The notes below the pieces were generated by a model. That model had not been told where the DNA came from. It ran no database searches and saw only the letters and a list, made by a program, of their open reading frames with translations. DNA of 64,000 nucleotides from Caldimonas tepidiphila (GTDB taxonomy: Bacteria; Pseudomonadota; Gammaproteobacteria; Burkholderiales; Burkholderiaceae_C), in contig NZ_KZ983958.1 of assembly GCF_003569765.1 (NCBI RefSeq), positions 22,806 through 86,805 on the forward strand, in the 5' to 3' direction. Positions 47,001 to 55,468 of the stretch are shown here, in pieces (the first letter of the stretch is position 1; each line of letters starts with the position of its first letter). A program made the translations under genes and the position numbers.

Positions 47001-47525
47001 GTTGCTCGCGTGGCCGGCACGCTGCAGCTCGACGTAGAAGCGCCCCGGGAACCACTCGGCGAGGCGGCGCGCCTGCGCCTCGGCGCGCTGCGCATCGCGC
47101 GCCATCAGCGCCTGCCCGACGCACCCTTGCTCGGCACCGCTCAGCACGATCAGCCCCTCCCCCAGCTCCTGCAGCCACTCCCAGCGCAGGCAGGCGTGGC
47201 CGCGACCGTCATGCTGCGTCCAGGCACGCGCCAGCAGCTCGCACAGGTTCAGGTAGCCGGTGCGGTCCTGGATCAGCAGCAGCAGGCGCGAGGGCTGCTT
47301 CTCGCCGCCCTCGGGCTGCATCCAGACGTCGGCGCCGATGATCGGCTTCACGCCCTTGCGGCGCGCGGCGTTGTAGAACTTGATCGCGCCGAACAGGTTG
47401 GACAGGTCGGTGATCGCGAGCGCAGGCTGGCGGTCGTCGGCAGCCGCATCGACGACGTCGTCGATGCGCAGCGTGCCGTCGACGACGGAAAACTCGGTGT
47501 GGGTTCGCAGGTGGATGAAGGGCAT
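44016..47525 (-). CDS. dnaE: DNA polymerase III alpha subunit
   Basis: A 1169-residue replicative polymerase. The N-terminal PHP domain ([17 protein letters not shown]) is followed by the polymerase core with the catalytic aspartates in [11 protein letters not shown], the [12 protein letters not shown] and [23 protein letters not shown] blocks, a helix-hairpin-helix and an OB fold ([20 protein letters not shown]) near the end. Length is standard for DnaE1. No proofreading domain is present, as expected with a separate DnaQ. It diverges from trhO with 40 bases between the start codons. Confidence 0.98.
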   Translation of the reverse strand: [1169 protein letters not shown]

Positions 47526-47530
47526 TCCCC

Positions 47531-47561
47531 GGATTGTAGAAAGCGGGGCTTCCTACAATCC
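47531..47561. promoter_or_regulatory. Mirror-symmetric promoter between dnaE and trhO
   Basis: GGATTGTAG (47531-47539) and CTACAATCC (47553-47561) are perfect inverted repeats, with AAGC-GGG-GCTT inside. Each arm holds a TACAAT -10 reading outward, and each start codon lies about seven bases past its -10 (dnaE 47525, trhO 47566). Both messages could therefore be leaderless. The -35-like TTGTAG of one strand is the -10 of the other, but spacing is only 14 bases. Confidence 0.5.
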
Positions 47562-47565
47562 GCGC

Positions 47566-48324
47566 GTGAACTCGATCCTGAACATTTCCGCGTACAAGTT
47601 CGTCACCTTGGCCGACACGGCCGGGCTGCGCGAGCGCATCCTGGCCGAGGCGGCGGCCCGCGAGCTGAAAGGCACGGTGCTGCTGGCCGAGGAGGGAATC
47701 AACCTCTTCCTCGCCGGGACCGCCGACGCGGTGCGCGGCTGGGTCGACTGGCTGCGCGCGGACGCGCGCTTCGCCGACCTCGCGCCGAAGGAGAGCTGGT
47801 CCGCGACGGTCCCGTTCCGCAAGCTGCTGGTGAAGGTCAAGCGCGAGATCATCCGCATGAACCACCCGGCGATCCGCCCCGACGCCGCGCCGCGCGCGCC
47901 GGCGCTGCCCGCGGCGACGCTGGCGCGCTGGCTGGCGCAGGGGCACGACGACGCGGGCCGCCCGGTGGTGACGCTCGACACGCGCAACGCCTTCGAGGTC
48001 GACTACGGCACCTTCGAGGGCGCGATCGACTGGCGCATCACGAAGTTCACCGAGTTCCCGGACGCGGTGATGGCGCACCGTGAGGAGCTCGCCGGCAAGA
48101 CGGTGGTGAGCTTCTGCACCGGCGGCATCCGCTGCGAGAAGGCGGCGATCTACCTGCAGCAGGCCGGCGTCGAGAACGTCTGGCAGCTCGAGGGCGGCAT
48201 CCTGAAGTACTTCGAGGAGACCGGCGGGCCGCACTACCGCGGCGGCTGCTTCGTGTTCGACGAGCGCGAGGCGCTCGGCCACCGGCTGGAGCCGGCGAAG
48301 GACGGCGGCGAGCCGCAGGCCTGA
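47566..48324 (+). CDS. trhO: tRNA uridine(34) hydroxylase TrhO (rhodanese family)
   Basis: A 252-residue protein (YceA/TrhO family) that makes 5-hydroxyuridine at position 34 of tRNA in an oxygen-dependent step. An N-terminal acylphosphatase-like domain (ISAYKFVTLADTAGLRERIL, GTVLLAEEGINLFLAG) precedes a rhodanese domain with active-site FCTGGIRCEKAAIYLQ. KREIIRMN is another family block. The start is a GTG at 47566 without a ribosome binding site, directly after a -10-like TACAAT. A longer frame from 47380 would overlap dnaE and is rejected. Confidence 0.92.
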   Translation: MNSILNISAYKFVTLADTAGLRERILAEAAARELKGTVLLAEEGINLFLAGTADAVRGWVDWLRADARFADLAPKESWSATVPFRKLLVKVKREIIRMNHPAIRPDAAPRAPALPAATLARWLAQGHDDAGRPVVTLDTRNAFEVDYGTFEGAIDWRITKFTEFPDAVMAHREELAGKTVVSFCTGGIRCEKAAIYLQQAGVENVWQLEGGILKYFEETGGPHYRGGCFVFDEREALGHRLEPAKDGGEPQA

Positions 48325-48382
48325 CCGCACTCGGCTGAGGGGGAGCGATGCCGCCCGCAGCGCAGCCCGCGATGCCGGCTCC

Positions 48383-49090
48383 TCAGGCCTTCAGCACCGC
48401 CAGCACCTCGGAATGGAACTCGCGCTGGTAGAGCACGTAGACCACGCCCGCGGTGCCGAGCACGAACCACAGCGGCGAGACGAACCAGCCGAGCACCGCG
48501 AAGGCCATGTAGTAGGCGCGCAGCCCGTCGTTGAAGGCCTCGGCCGCCATGCCGACGACACGCCCGGCCCGGTTCGCGAAGTCCTCCGCGGACACCTCGC
48601 CCGCCTCGAAGGCCTTGCGGTCCGGGGCGGAGGCCACCATCAGCGCGCCGAAGGTGTACTGGCGCAGCGACCAGGTGAAGCGGAAGAAGGCGTAGACGAA
48701 CACGCCGGTCAGCACGACGAGCTTCAGGTCGAACACCAGCACCGAGGTACGCGCGGCGAAGGGCAGCTCGCCCACGAGCTCGGTCGCCTTGTCGGTGGTG
48801 CCGAGCACCGCGAGCAGGCCGCCGATGATCAGGATCGTCGTGGACGCGAAGAAGGACGGGCTGGTGGACAGGTTCTGCACCACCTGCCCGTCCACCACCC
48901 GGTTCTCGCGCTCGGCCACGCGCAGCATCCACAGCCGGCGGTAGAAATTGGTGGTCGCGAGCAGTGTCTGCTCGCTCTGGCCGCGCCGCCGCGCGAACCA
49001 CGCATACCCTGCCCAGCCGACGAAGAAGGCGGCAAGCGCGAGCCAGTCGGCCAGCGGCATCACCGCCAGCAGCTTCAGTGCGATGTCCAT
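48383..49090 (-). CDS. DUF599 family membrane protein
   Basis: A 235-residue inner-membrane protein with about four transmembrane segments (near 10-30, 75-95, 108-130 and 195-222). The pattern GWAGYAWFARRR, NFYRRLWMLRVAERENRVVDGQVVQNL and STTILIIGGLLAVLG matches DUF599. The role is unknown. It faces trhO tail-to-tail and is followed upstream by pirin on the same strand with a 40-base gap. Confidence 0.9.
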   Translation of the reverse strand: MDIALKLLAVMPLADWLALAAFFVGWAGYAWFARRRGQSEQTLLATTNFYRRLWMLRVAERENRVVDGQVVQNLSTSPSFFASTTILIIGGLLAVLGTTDKATELVGELPFAARTSVLVFDLKLVVLTGVFVYAFFRFTWSLRQYTFGALMVASAPDRKAFEAGEVSAEDFANRAGRVVGMAAEAFNDGLRAYYMAFAVLGWFVSPLWFVLGTAGVVYVLYQREFHSEVLAVLKA

Positions 49091-49130
49091 GAGCGGGCAC
49101 TTTAACAAGCGCCCGGCCCGCCGCCGCCGC

Positions 49131-49850
49131 TCAGCGCCGGCCCGACGCGCCCGGTGCGAGGTCGAAGACGATGACCTCGGCGTCCCGCCCACCGTCCAGC
49201 CGCAGCAACGCCTCGCCCTGCAGCTTCGCGGCGTCGCCCGTCTCGAGCGCCACGCCGTTGACCGACACGCTGCCGCGCGCGACATGCACGTAGGCAAGGC
49301 GCTGCGGGTCGAGCGCCAGCTCGGCCTGCTCGGCGCCGTCGAACAGGCCGACGTACATCGAGGCGTCCGCGTGCAGCCTCACCGAGCCCTCGCGGCCGTC
49401 GGGCGACGCGACGAGGCGCAGCCGGCCGCGCTTGTCCTCCGCGGGAAAGTCCTTCTGCTCGTAGCCGGGCTCGACGCCGCGGCGGTCCGGCTCGATCCAG
49501 ATCTGCAGGAAGTGGGTGGTCTGCGTCACCGCGCGGTTGTACTCGCTGTGCAGGATGCCGCGTCCGGCGCTCATGCGCTGCACCTCGCCGGGACGGATCG
49601 TCGCGCCGTTGCCGATCGAGTCCTGGTGGCCGAGCTCGCCGTCGAGCACGTAGGAGATGATCTCCATGTCACGGTGTCCGTGCGTGCCGAAGCCGCGGCC
49701 CGGGGCCACCCGGTCCTCGTTGATGACGCGAAGGTTCCCCCAGCCCATGTGGGCCGGGTCGTGGTAGTCGGCGAAGGAGAAGCTGTGGAAGCTCTTGAGC
49801 CAGCCATGGTCGGCGTAGCCACGTTCAACGGATTTGCGCAGGGTGATCAT
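49131..49850 (-). CDS. Pirin family protein (YhhW-like)
   Basis: A 239-residue bicupin. The metal-binding cupin motif is seen as GRGFGTHGHRDMEIISYVLDGELGHQDS, with the pirin signature GEVQRMSAGRGILHSEYN. Some members are quercetin dioxygenases; the real substrate is unknown. GGAGAG precedes the ATG by six bases. It diverges from a LysR regulator, which is therefore its likely controller; such LysR-pirin pairs are frequent. Confidence 0.93.
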   Translation of the reverse strand: MITLRKSVERGYADHGWLKSFHSFSFADYHDPAHMGWGNLRVINEDRVAPGRGFGTHGHRDMEIISYVLDGELGHQDSIGNGATIRPGEVQRMSAGRGILHSEYNRAVTQTTHFLQIWIEPDRRGVEPGYEQKDFPAEDKRGRLRLVASPDGREGSVRLHADASMYVGLFDGAEQAELALDPQRLAYVHVARGSVSVNGVALETGDAAKLQGEALLRLDGGRDAEVIVFDLAPGASGRR

Positions 49851-49925
49851 TCGGTCTCTCCGGTCTTTGCTTCGGCCCTGCGGACAATGTAGGCGCGCCG
49901 GACGCTTCCATCGAGAGAAGGGCCT

Positions 49926-49955
49926 TGATGGCATCATTCAAAGTCCTTGAAGGAC
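49926..49955. promoter_or_regulatory. Palindromes in the pirin-LysR divergent region
   Basis: TGATGGCATCA (49926-49936) and GTCCTTGAAGGAC (49943-49955) are both perfect palindromes with a one-base centre. The second covers the AAGGA ribosome binding site of the LysR gene, suggesting self-control at DNA or RNA level. Confidence 0.5.
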
Positions 49956-49962
49956 GAGCCCG

Positions 49963-50943
49963 ATGAACGAGCGCCGCAGCGTGCTGACCCCCGATGCCCT
50001 GACGATGATGGATGCGATCGCGCGCACCGGCAGCTTCGCCGCGGCCGCGCGCGAGATCGGCAAGGTGCCGTCAGCGCTGACCTACAGCGTGCGCCAGCTC
50101 GAGGAGGCGCTCGACGTGCTGCTGTTCGACCGCCGCTCGCGCCAGGCACGGCTGACCGCCGCGGGCGAGGAGCTGCTGCACGAGGGCCGGCGCCTGCTGC
50201 AGGAGATCGACGCGGTGGCCAACCGCGTCCAGCGCGTTGCCACCGGCTGGGAGACGCAGCTGACGATCGCAGTGGACAACGCAATGGCCATGGGCCCGCT
50301 GCTCGAGCTGGTCGAGGCCTTCTACGCGACGCCGTCGAGCCTGCCCGCGCCGGGCGGCAGCCGGAAGGCACTCGGGCCGCCCACGCGGCTGAAGCTGCGC
50401 AACGAGGTGCTGTCCGGCACCTGGGAGGCCCTGCTGTCGGGCCAGGCCGACCTCGCGATCGGCACCTCGGGCGAGGCCGCTCCCTCGGTGCGCTCGGAGC
50501 TGCTCGGCGAACTGCCCTTCGTCTTCGTCGTCGCCCCGCACCATCCGCTCGCCGCCGCCCCGGAGCCGCTCTCGCCCACCGAGATCGCCGCGCACCGCAT
50601 CATCGCGGTGGCCGACACCGCGCGCGAGCTCGCGCCGCTGACGATCGGCGTGCTGCCGGGGCAGGACGTGCTGACGATGCCGACGCTGTCCGCGAAGCTC
50701 GAGGCGCAGCTGCGCGGGCTCGGCTGCGGCTCGCTGCCGGAGCCCTTGGTGCGCCGCCACGTGCAGGCCGGCCGCCTGGTGGTGAAGGCGACCGAGGCGG
50801 TGCGGCCGCCGATCCGCGTGCACTACGCCTGGCGGCAGGCCGCGGGGCGGCCGGGGCTGGCGCTGGCCTGGTGGCTGGACCAGCTGCGCAGCCCGGCGAC
50901 GCGCCGCGCGCTGCTCGAGCAGCACGAGGGGCTGATCCTGTGA
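49963..50943 (+). CDS. LysR-family transcriptional regulator
   Basis: A 326-residue regulator. The N-terminal winged helix-turn-helix spans about 8-67 ([40 protein letters not shown]); the effector domain follows from about 92 ([23 protein letters not shown]). A 15-residue Pro/Gly insert near 120-133 is slightly unusual. The inducer is unknown. It is divergent from pirin and overlaps gluQRS by GTGA, so it is co-translated with that gene. Confidence 0.93.
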   Translation: MNERRSVLTPDALTMMDAIARTGSFAAAAREIGKVPSALTYSVRQLEEALDVLLFDRRSRQARLTAAGEELLHEGRRLLQEIDAVANRVQRVATGWETQLTIAVDNAMAMGPLLELVEAFYATPSSLPAPGGSRKALGPPTRLKLRNEVLSGTWEALLSGQADLAIGTSGEAAPSVRSELLGELPFVFVVAPHHPLAAAPEPLSPTEIAAHRIIAVADTARELAPLTIGVLPGQDVLTMPTLSAKLEAQLRGLGCGSLPEPLVRRHVQAGRLVVKATEAVRPPIRVHYAWRQAAGRPGLALAWWLDQLRSPATRRALLEQHEGLIL

Positions 50944-51872
50944 GCGGCGCAAGCTACACCGGGCGCTTCGCGCCCTCGCCCACCGGGCCGCTGCATGCCG
51001 GCTCGCTGGTCGCGGCGCTCGCGAGCTGGCTCGACGCGCGCGCGCACGGCGGGCGCTGGCTGGTGCGCATCGAGGACGTCGACACGCCGCGCTGCGTGCC
51101 GGGCGCCGACGAACTCATCCTGAAGCAGCTCGCCGCCTGCGGGCTGCTGCCCGACGAGCCGCCGGTGTGGCAGTCGCGGCGCGGGGATCTCTACCAGGCC
51201 GCGCTCGAGCGGCTGCTTTCCTCGGGCTGGGCCTATCCCTGCGGCTGCTCGCGGCGCGACATCGAGGCGGCGGCGCAGGCGCGGGGCCTGGCGCGCTCGC
51301 GCCACGGCGAGCGCATCTACCCCGGCACCTGCCGGCCGGCGCGTGGCGGCCTGCACGGCCGCGAGGGCCGCTCGGTGCGGCTGCTTGCGGCGCCCTCGCC
51401 CGACGCGCCTGAAAACGCGCCGCTGTGGATCGAGTGGCAGGACCGCCGGCTCGGGCCGCAGCGCCAGGACGTGGCGGCCGAGGTCGGCGACTTCGTGCTC
51501 AGGCGCGCCGACGGGCTGTGGGCCTACCAGCTCGCGGTGGTGGTGGACGACGCGCTGCAGGGCGTCAGCGACGTGGTGCGCGGCGAGGACCTCGCGGACA
51601 ACACGCCGCGCCAGATCCACCTGCAGCGCCGCCTCGGGCTGCCGACGCCGCGCTACCTGCACACGCCGCTGGTGCTGGGCGCGAACGGCGAGAAGCTGTC
51701 GAAGCAGAACGGCGCCGCGGCACTGGAACTGGACGATCCGGTCGAAGCCTTGGCGCAGGCCGGCCGGGCCCTGGGACTGCCGCCGCTCGCACCCGCCGCG
51801 TCGGCAGCGGAATGGCTGGCGAAGGCGGTGGCGGCGTGGCAGGCGCGCTGGCGGGTGCGGGACGGGGTCTAG
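50940..51872 (+). CDS. gluQ: Glutamyl-Q tRNA(Asp) synthetase
   Basis: A 310-residue enzyme that attaches glutamate to queuosine in the anticodon of tRNA-Asp. It resembles the catalytic half of glutamyl-tRNA synthetase: [18 protein letters not shown] (HIGH-type motif), [28 protein letters not shown] and the KMSKS-type KLSKQNG. The zinc site includes CGCSRRD (CxC) and YPGTC. The anticodon-binding domain is absent, as expected. The start is a GTG at 50940 overlapping the LysR stop. Confidence 0.94.
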   Translation: MSGASYTGRFAPSPTGPLHAGSLVAALASWLDARAHGGRWLVRIEDVDTPRCVPGADELILKQLAACGLLPDEPPVWQSRRGDLYQAALERLLSSGWAYPCGCSRRDIEAAAQARGLARSRHGERIYPGTCRPARGGLHGREGRSVRLLAAPSPDAPENAPLWIEWQDRRLGPQRQDVAAEVGDFVLRRADGLWAYQLAVVVDDALQGVSDVVRGEDLADNTPRQIHLQRRLGLPTPRYLHTPLVLGANGEKLSKQNGAAALELDDPVEALAQAGRALGLPPLAPAASAAEWLAKAVAAWQARWRVRDGV

Positions 51873-51950
51873 CGGTGCGGCACGGCGGCCAGGGTGCGGC
51901 CTGCCGCACGGTGTCGTCGCGCACCGGGGACCGGGAACGACCCCGGTCTC

Positions 51951-51977
51951 GGGTCGCGTCGCTGCGGGACGCGACCC
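51951..51977. terminator. 10-bp hairpin between convergent gluQ and small gene
   Basis: GGGTCGCGTC (51951-51960) and GACGCGACCC (51968-51977) pair perfectly around a 7-base loop. Further GC-rich inverted repeats lie on both sides within 51873-52060. There is no T-tract; it probably ends one or both convergent transcripts. Confidence 0.5.
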
Positions 51978-52060
51978 CGGAAATCGGGCAAGGGCCGAGG
52001 GCCGGGGCCTCGCCGGGGCGCGGCCCCGGTGGGGCGCTGCCGCATGCGAGGCGGGCGCAC

Positions 52061-52327
52061 TCAGCGCCGCGCCATGTCGTCGACCTGGGCGTACAGCTCG
52101 TCGATCGTCGCGGCGAGGTCGATCAGGCGCAGCTCGGCATTGCGCAGTTCGCGCCCGAGCATCGAGAGGGCCTCGGCCATCTCGGGGGACGGCGCCTGGC
52201 TGGCCATCGCGACGGCGGCCTTGGGCAGGGCGCTAGCGTCGAACAGCGCGGGACGGGCCAATTTCGGCAGGCCGCGCTCTTCGCGGTAGCGCACCAGATC
52301 GATCACGGCGCAGGCATTGGTGGTCAT
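52061..52327 (-). CDS. Small coiled-coil-type hypothetical protein
   Basis: An 88-residue soluble protein. The C-terminal half (PSPEMAEALSMLGRELRNAE and the LRLIDLAATIDELYAQVDDM segment after it) has a heptad pattern suited to a coiled coil. No family is recognised. GGGAGA lies just before the ATG. The upstream 220 bases are unusually AT-rich and contain two inverted repeats, so expression is likely regulated. It follows orn on the same strand but has its own control region. Confidence 0.65.
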   Translation of the reverse strand: MTTNACAVIDLVRYREERGLPKLARPALFDASALPKAAVAMASQAPSPEMAEALSMLGRELRNAELRLIDLAATIDELYAQVDDMARR

Positions 52328-52413
52328 GGAATCTCCCAGAGAAGCCACGTCGGTTTTCAGACGTGCCAGTTGATTGTGCGACTTCCCGCTACACGCCACA
52401 CACAAATGATGCA

Positions 52414-52498
52414 GCAAAGTAACGATTAATTCACACTTTGCCCGGGCATGGTATTTGCCACTTCCGCGCGTCCATGTTAATAGTGTAGGTATTACACG
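52414..52498 (-). promoter_or_regulatory. AT-rich control region with two inverted repeats
   Basis: GCAAAGT (52414-52420) / ACTTTGC (52435-52441) flank a 14-base AT-rich spacer, and GTGTA (52484-52488) / TACAC (52494-52498) flank GGTAT. The base composition differs sharply from the rest of the window. It lies upstream of the small coiled-coil gene and downstream of orn. The spacing suits operator sites. Confidence 0.5.
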
Positions 52499-52551
52499 CC
52501 ACTTGGAGCCCTCCAGGCGCCGCGAGAACGCCCCGTCTCGCCCCTGCGGTT

Positions 52552-53127
52552 TCAGATCTTCAGCAGGTGCTCGCGGTAGTAGAGCAGCTCGTCGATCGAC
52601 TCGTGGATGTCGGCGAGCGCCGTGTGCTTCTGCGCCTTCTTGAAGCCGCCCATCACCTCGGGCTTCCAGCGCTTGCCGAGCTCCTTGAGCGTGCTGACGT
52701 CGAGGTTGCGGTAGTGGAAGAAGGCCTCGAGCTGCGGCATGTAGTTGGCGAGGAAGCGCCGGTCCTGGCAGATCGAGTTGCCGCACATCGGCGAGGTGGA
52801 CTTGGGCACGTAGGCGCGCAGGAACTCGATCACCCGCGCCTGCGCCTCGTCCTCGGTGACGGTGGAGGCCTTCACGCGCTCGATCAGGCCGCTCCTGCCG
52901 TGGGTCCCCTTGTTCCAGGCGTCCATGCCGTCGAGCAGCGCGTCGCTCTGGTGCACGGCGAACACCGGGCCCTCGACGCGCACCGACAGCTGCGCATCGG
53001 TGACGACGACGGCCACCTCGATGATGCGGTCGGTGGCGGGGTTGAGCCCGGTCATCTCCAGGTCGATCCAGATCAGGTTCTGGTCGCTCGAGGCGAGCGC
53101 GGGGGCGGCAGGGGGCGTGAGGGTCAT
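52552..53127 (-). CDS. orn: Oligoribonuclease
   Basis: A 191-residue DEDDh exoribonuclease that degrades very short RNAs, including pGpG from cyclic di-GMP turnover. The catalytic blocks are present: [20 protein letters not shown] (D-E), [16 protein letters not shown] and [14 protein letters not shown] (H...D). The length is slightly above E. coli Orn because of an Ala/Pro-rich N-terminus of about 14 residues. It diverges from the M48 protease. Confidence 0.97.
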   Translation of the reverse strand: MTLTPPAAPALASSDQNLIWIDLEMTGLNPATDRIIEVAVVVTDAQLSVRVEGPVFAVHQSDALLDGMDAWNKGTHGRSGLIERVKASTVTEDEAQARVIEFLRAYVPKSTSPMCGNSICQDRRFLANYMPQLEAFFHYRNLDVSTLKELGKRWKPEVMGGFKKAQKHTALADIHESIDELLYYREHLLKI

Positions 53128-53232
53128 GAAGGCTCCTTTTTTCAGGCGGCGATTCTCGGCGATCTCCCGGCATCGGGGGCAAGCGGGACGCCCGCGCGTC
53201 GCCCCCGGGCGCTGCGCCTACACTGAGGCCCC

Positions 53233-54528
53233 ATGGAATCGACCCTGCTCATGATGGCCTTCGCGGCCGCCCTGCTCGCCTCGGTGGCGCTCAAGCACTG
53301 GCTCGCCGGGCGCCAGATGCGCCATATCGCGCAGCACCGCCACGCGGTGCCGGCCTCCTTCGCGGCCACCGTGTCGCTCGCCGCGCACCAGAAGGCGGCC
53401 GACTACAGCATCGCGAAGCTGCGCTTCGGCATGCTCGCGAGCACCTTCTCCGCCGCGGTGCTGCTCGGCTGGACGCTGCTCGGCGGGCTCGACGCGCTCA
53501 ACAGCGTGGTGCGCGACGCGGTGCAGCCGCGCTTCGGCGACATGGCCTACCAGCTCGCGCTGCTCGGCGCCTTCGCCGCGATCGGCGGCCTGCTCGAGCT
53601 GCCCTTCGAGATCTGGAGCACCTTCCGCCTCGAGCAGCGCTTCGGCTTCAACCGCATCACCCCGAAGCTCTTCGTTGCCGACCTGCTCAAGGGCCTGGTG
53701 GTCGGCACGCTGCTCGGCCTGCCGATCGCCGCGCTGATCCTGTGGCTGATGGGCGCGGCCGGCAGCCTCTGGTGGCTGTGGGCCTGGGGCGCCTGGGTGG
53801 GCTTCAACCTGCTGATGCTGGTGATCTTCCCGACCGTGATCGCGCCGCTCTTCAACAAGTTCGAGCCGCTGCAGGACGAGGCGCTCAAGGCGCGCGTCGA
53901 GGCGCTGATGAGCCGCTGCGGCTTCGCCGCGAAGGGCCTGTTCGTGATGGACGGCAGCCGCCGCTCGGCGCACGCCAACGCCTACTTCACCGGCTTCGGC
54001 GCCGCCAAGCGCGTGGTGTTCTTCGACACGCTGCTCGCGCGCCTGTCGCCGGCGGAGGTCGAGGCGGTGCTCGCGCACGAGCTCGGCCACTTCCGCCACC
54101 GCCACGTGCTCAAGCGCATCGCGATGATCTTCGGCGTGAGCCTGCTCGGCTTCGCGCTGCTCGGCTGGCTGTCCAACCAGGTCTGGTTCTACACCGGCCT
54201 CGGGGTGCGGCCGAACATGGAGGCGCCCAACGACGCGCTGGCGCTGCTGCTGTTCATGCTCGCCGGCCCGGTGTTCATGTACTTCGTGTCGCCGCTGATG
54301 GCGACGCTGTCGCGGCGCCACGAGTTCGAGGCCGACGCCTACGCCTGCGCGCAGGCCGACGGCCGCCATCTGGCCGGCGCGCTGCTCAAGCTCTACGAGG
54401 ACAACGCCTCGACGCTGACGCCGGACCCGCTGTACGTGCGCTTCTACTACTCGCACCCGCCCGCCACCGAGCGGCTGGCGGCGATGCGGCGGCTGAGCGC
54501 CGCCTCCAGCGCCGCGGCGGCCGCATGA
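53233..54528 (+). CDS. M48 family (Ste24-like) membrane zinc protease
   Basis: A 431-residue inner-membrane metalloprotease with several transmembrane helices. The zinc motif HELGH is at 282-286 (AVLAHELGHFRHRHVLKR); the downstream third ligand is probably in SRRHEFEADAYAC. An N-terminal M48 extension (about 30-210) matches the CAAX-protease/Ste24 type. It probably takes part in membrane protein quality control; the substrate is unknown. It overlaps rsgA by ATGA, so the two are co-translated. Confidence 0.93.
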   Translation: MESTLLMMAFAAALLASVALKHWLAGRQMRHIAQHRHAVPASFAATVSLAAHQKAADYSIAKLRFGMLASTFSAAVLLGWTLLGGLDALNSVVRDAVQPRFGDMAYQLALLGAFAAIGGLLELPFEIWSTFRLEQRFGFNRITPKLFVADLLKGLVVGTLLGLPIAALILWLMGAAGSLWWLWAWGAWVGFNLLMLVIFPTVIAPLFNKFEPLQDEALKARVEALMSRCGFAAKGLFVMDGSRRSAHANAYFTGFGAAKRVVFFDTLLARLSPAEVEAVLAHELGHFRHRHVLKRIAMIFGVSLLGFALLGWLSNQVWFYTGLGVRPNMEAPNDALALLLFMLAGPVFMYFVSPLMATLSRRHEFEADAYACAQADGRHLAGALLKLYEDNASTLTPDPLYVRFYYSHPPATERLAAMRRLSAASSAAAAA

Positions 54529-55439
54529 GCCGCCACGTCGAGCTCGATGTCGGGCTGGTGGTGGCCGGCCACGGCCGCCACTACATCGTCGAGACGCCGG
54601 AGGGTCGGCGCATCCCCTGCCATCCGCGCGGCAAGAAGAGCGACTGCGTGGTCGGCGACCGCGTGCGCTGGCAGCCGACCAACGTCGCCGGCGACGAGGG
54701 CGTGATCGAGCAGGTGGAGCCTCGGCGCAACCTGCTGTTCCGCCAGGACGAGTGGAAGACGAAGTCCTTCGCCGCCAACCTCGACCAGCTGCTGGTGCTG
54801 GTGGCGTCGGAGCCGGTGTTCAGCGAGTCGCAGCTCAGCCGCGCGCTGATCGCTGCCGAGTCGGCCGGCATCCCGGCGCTGATCGCGCTCAACAAGATCG
54901 ACCTGCCGGCCGCCGACGCGGCACGGGAGCGGCTCGCGCCCTACCGCGCGATGGGCTACGAGCTGCTCGAGGTGGCGCTCAAGGCACGGCCCGACGAGTC
55001 CCGGGCACTGCTCGGGCCGCGCCTGCACGGGCGCAGCACGCTGGTGCTCGGCCCCTCGGGCACGGGCAAGAGCACGCTGATCAACCTGATGGTGCCGGCC
55101 GCCACGGCGCAGGTCGGCGAGATCTCGCAGGCGCTGAACTCGGGCCGCCACACCACCACCTCGACGCAGTGGTACTGGATGGACGAGGCGCACGAGAGCG
55201 GGCTGATCGACTCGCCGGGCTTCCAGGAGTTCGGGCTGCGGCAGATCGAGCCGGCCGAGCTGCCGCGCCTGATGCCCGACATCGCCGCGCACACCGCGGG
55301 CTGCCGCTTCTACAACTGCACCCACCGGCACGAGCCGGGCTGCGCGGTGCGCGCGGCGCTGGAACGCGGCGAGATCACGCCCTCGCGCATGCGCATCTAC
55401 GAGGAGATCGCGGACGAGCTGGCGCAGCGGCGCTGGTGA
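54525..55439 (+). CDS. rsgA: Ribosome small subunit GTPase RsgA
   Basis: A 304-residue circularly permuted GTPase that checks late 30S assembly. An OB fold (about 1-75) is followed by a GTPase domain in permuted order: G4 ALNKIDLP, G1 GPSGTGKSTLIN, G2 region GRHTTTSTQ, G3 DSPGFQEFG. A C-terminal zinc finger (CRFYNCTHRHEPGC) completes it. The start overlaps the M48 gene stop by ATGA. Confidence 0.97.
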   Translation: MSRHVELDVGLVVAGHGRHYIVETPEGRRIPCHPRGKKSDCVVGDRVRWQPTNVAGDEGVIEQVEPRRNLLFRQDEWKTKSFAANLDQLLVLVASEPVFSESQLSRALIAAESAGIPALIALNKIDLPAADAARERLAPYRAMGYELLEVALKARPDESRALLGPRLHGRSTLVLGPSGTGKSTLINLMVPAATAQVGEISQALNSGRHTTTSTQWYWMDEAHESGLIDSPGFQEFGLRQIEPAELPRLMPDIAAHTAGCRFYNCTHRHEPGCAVRAALERGEITPSRMRIYEEIADELAQRRW

Positions 55440-55468
55440 GAAACGCGCCGGGGACGCGCCCGGGCGCC

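Noticed and set aside
43881-48083. Long open frame opposite dnaE
   Set aside because: Antisense shadow caused by codon bias; it has no recognisable domain.
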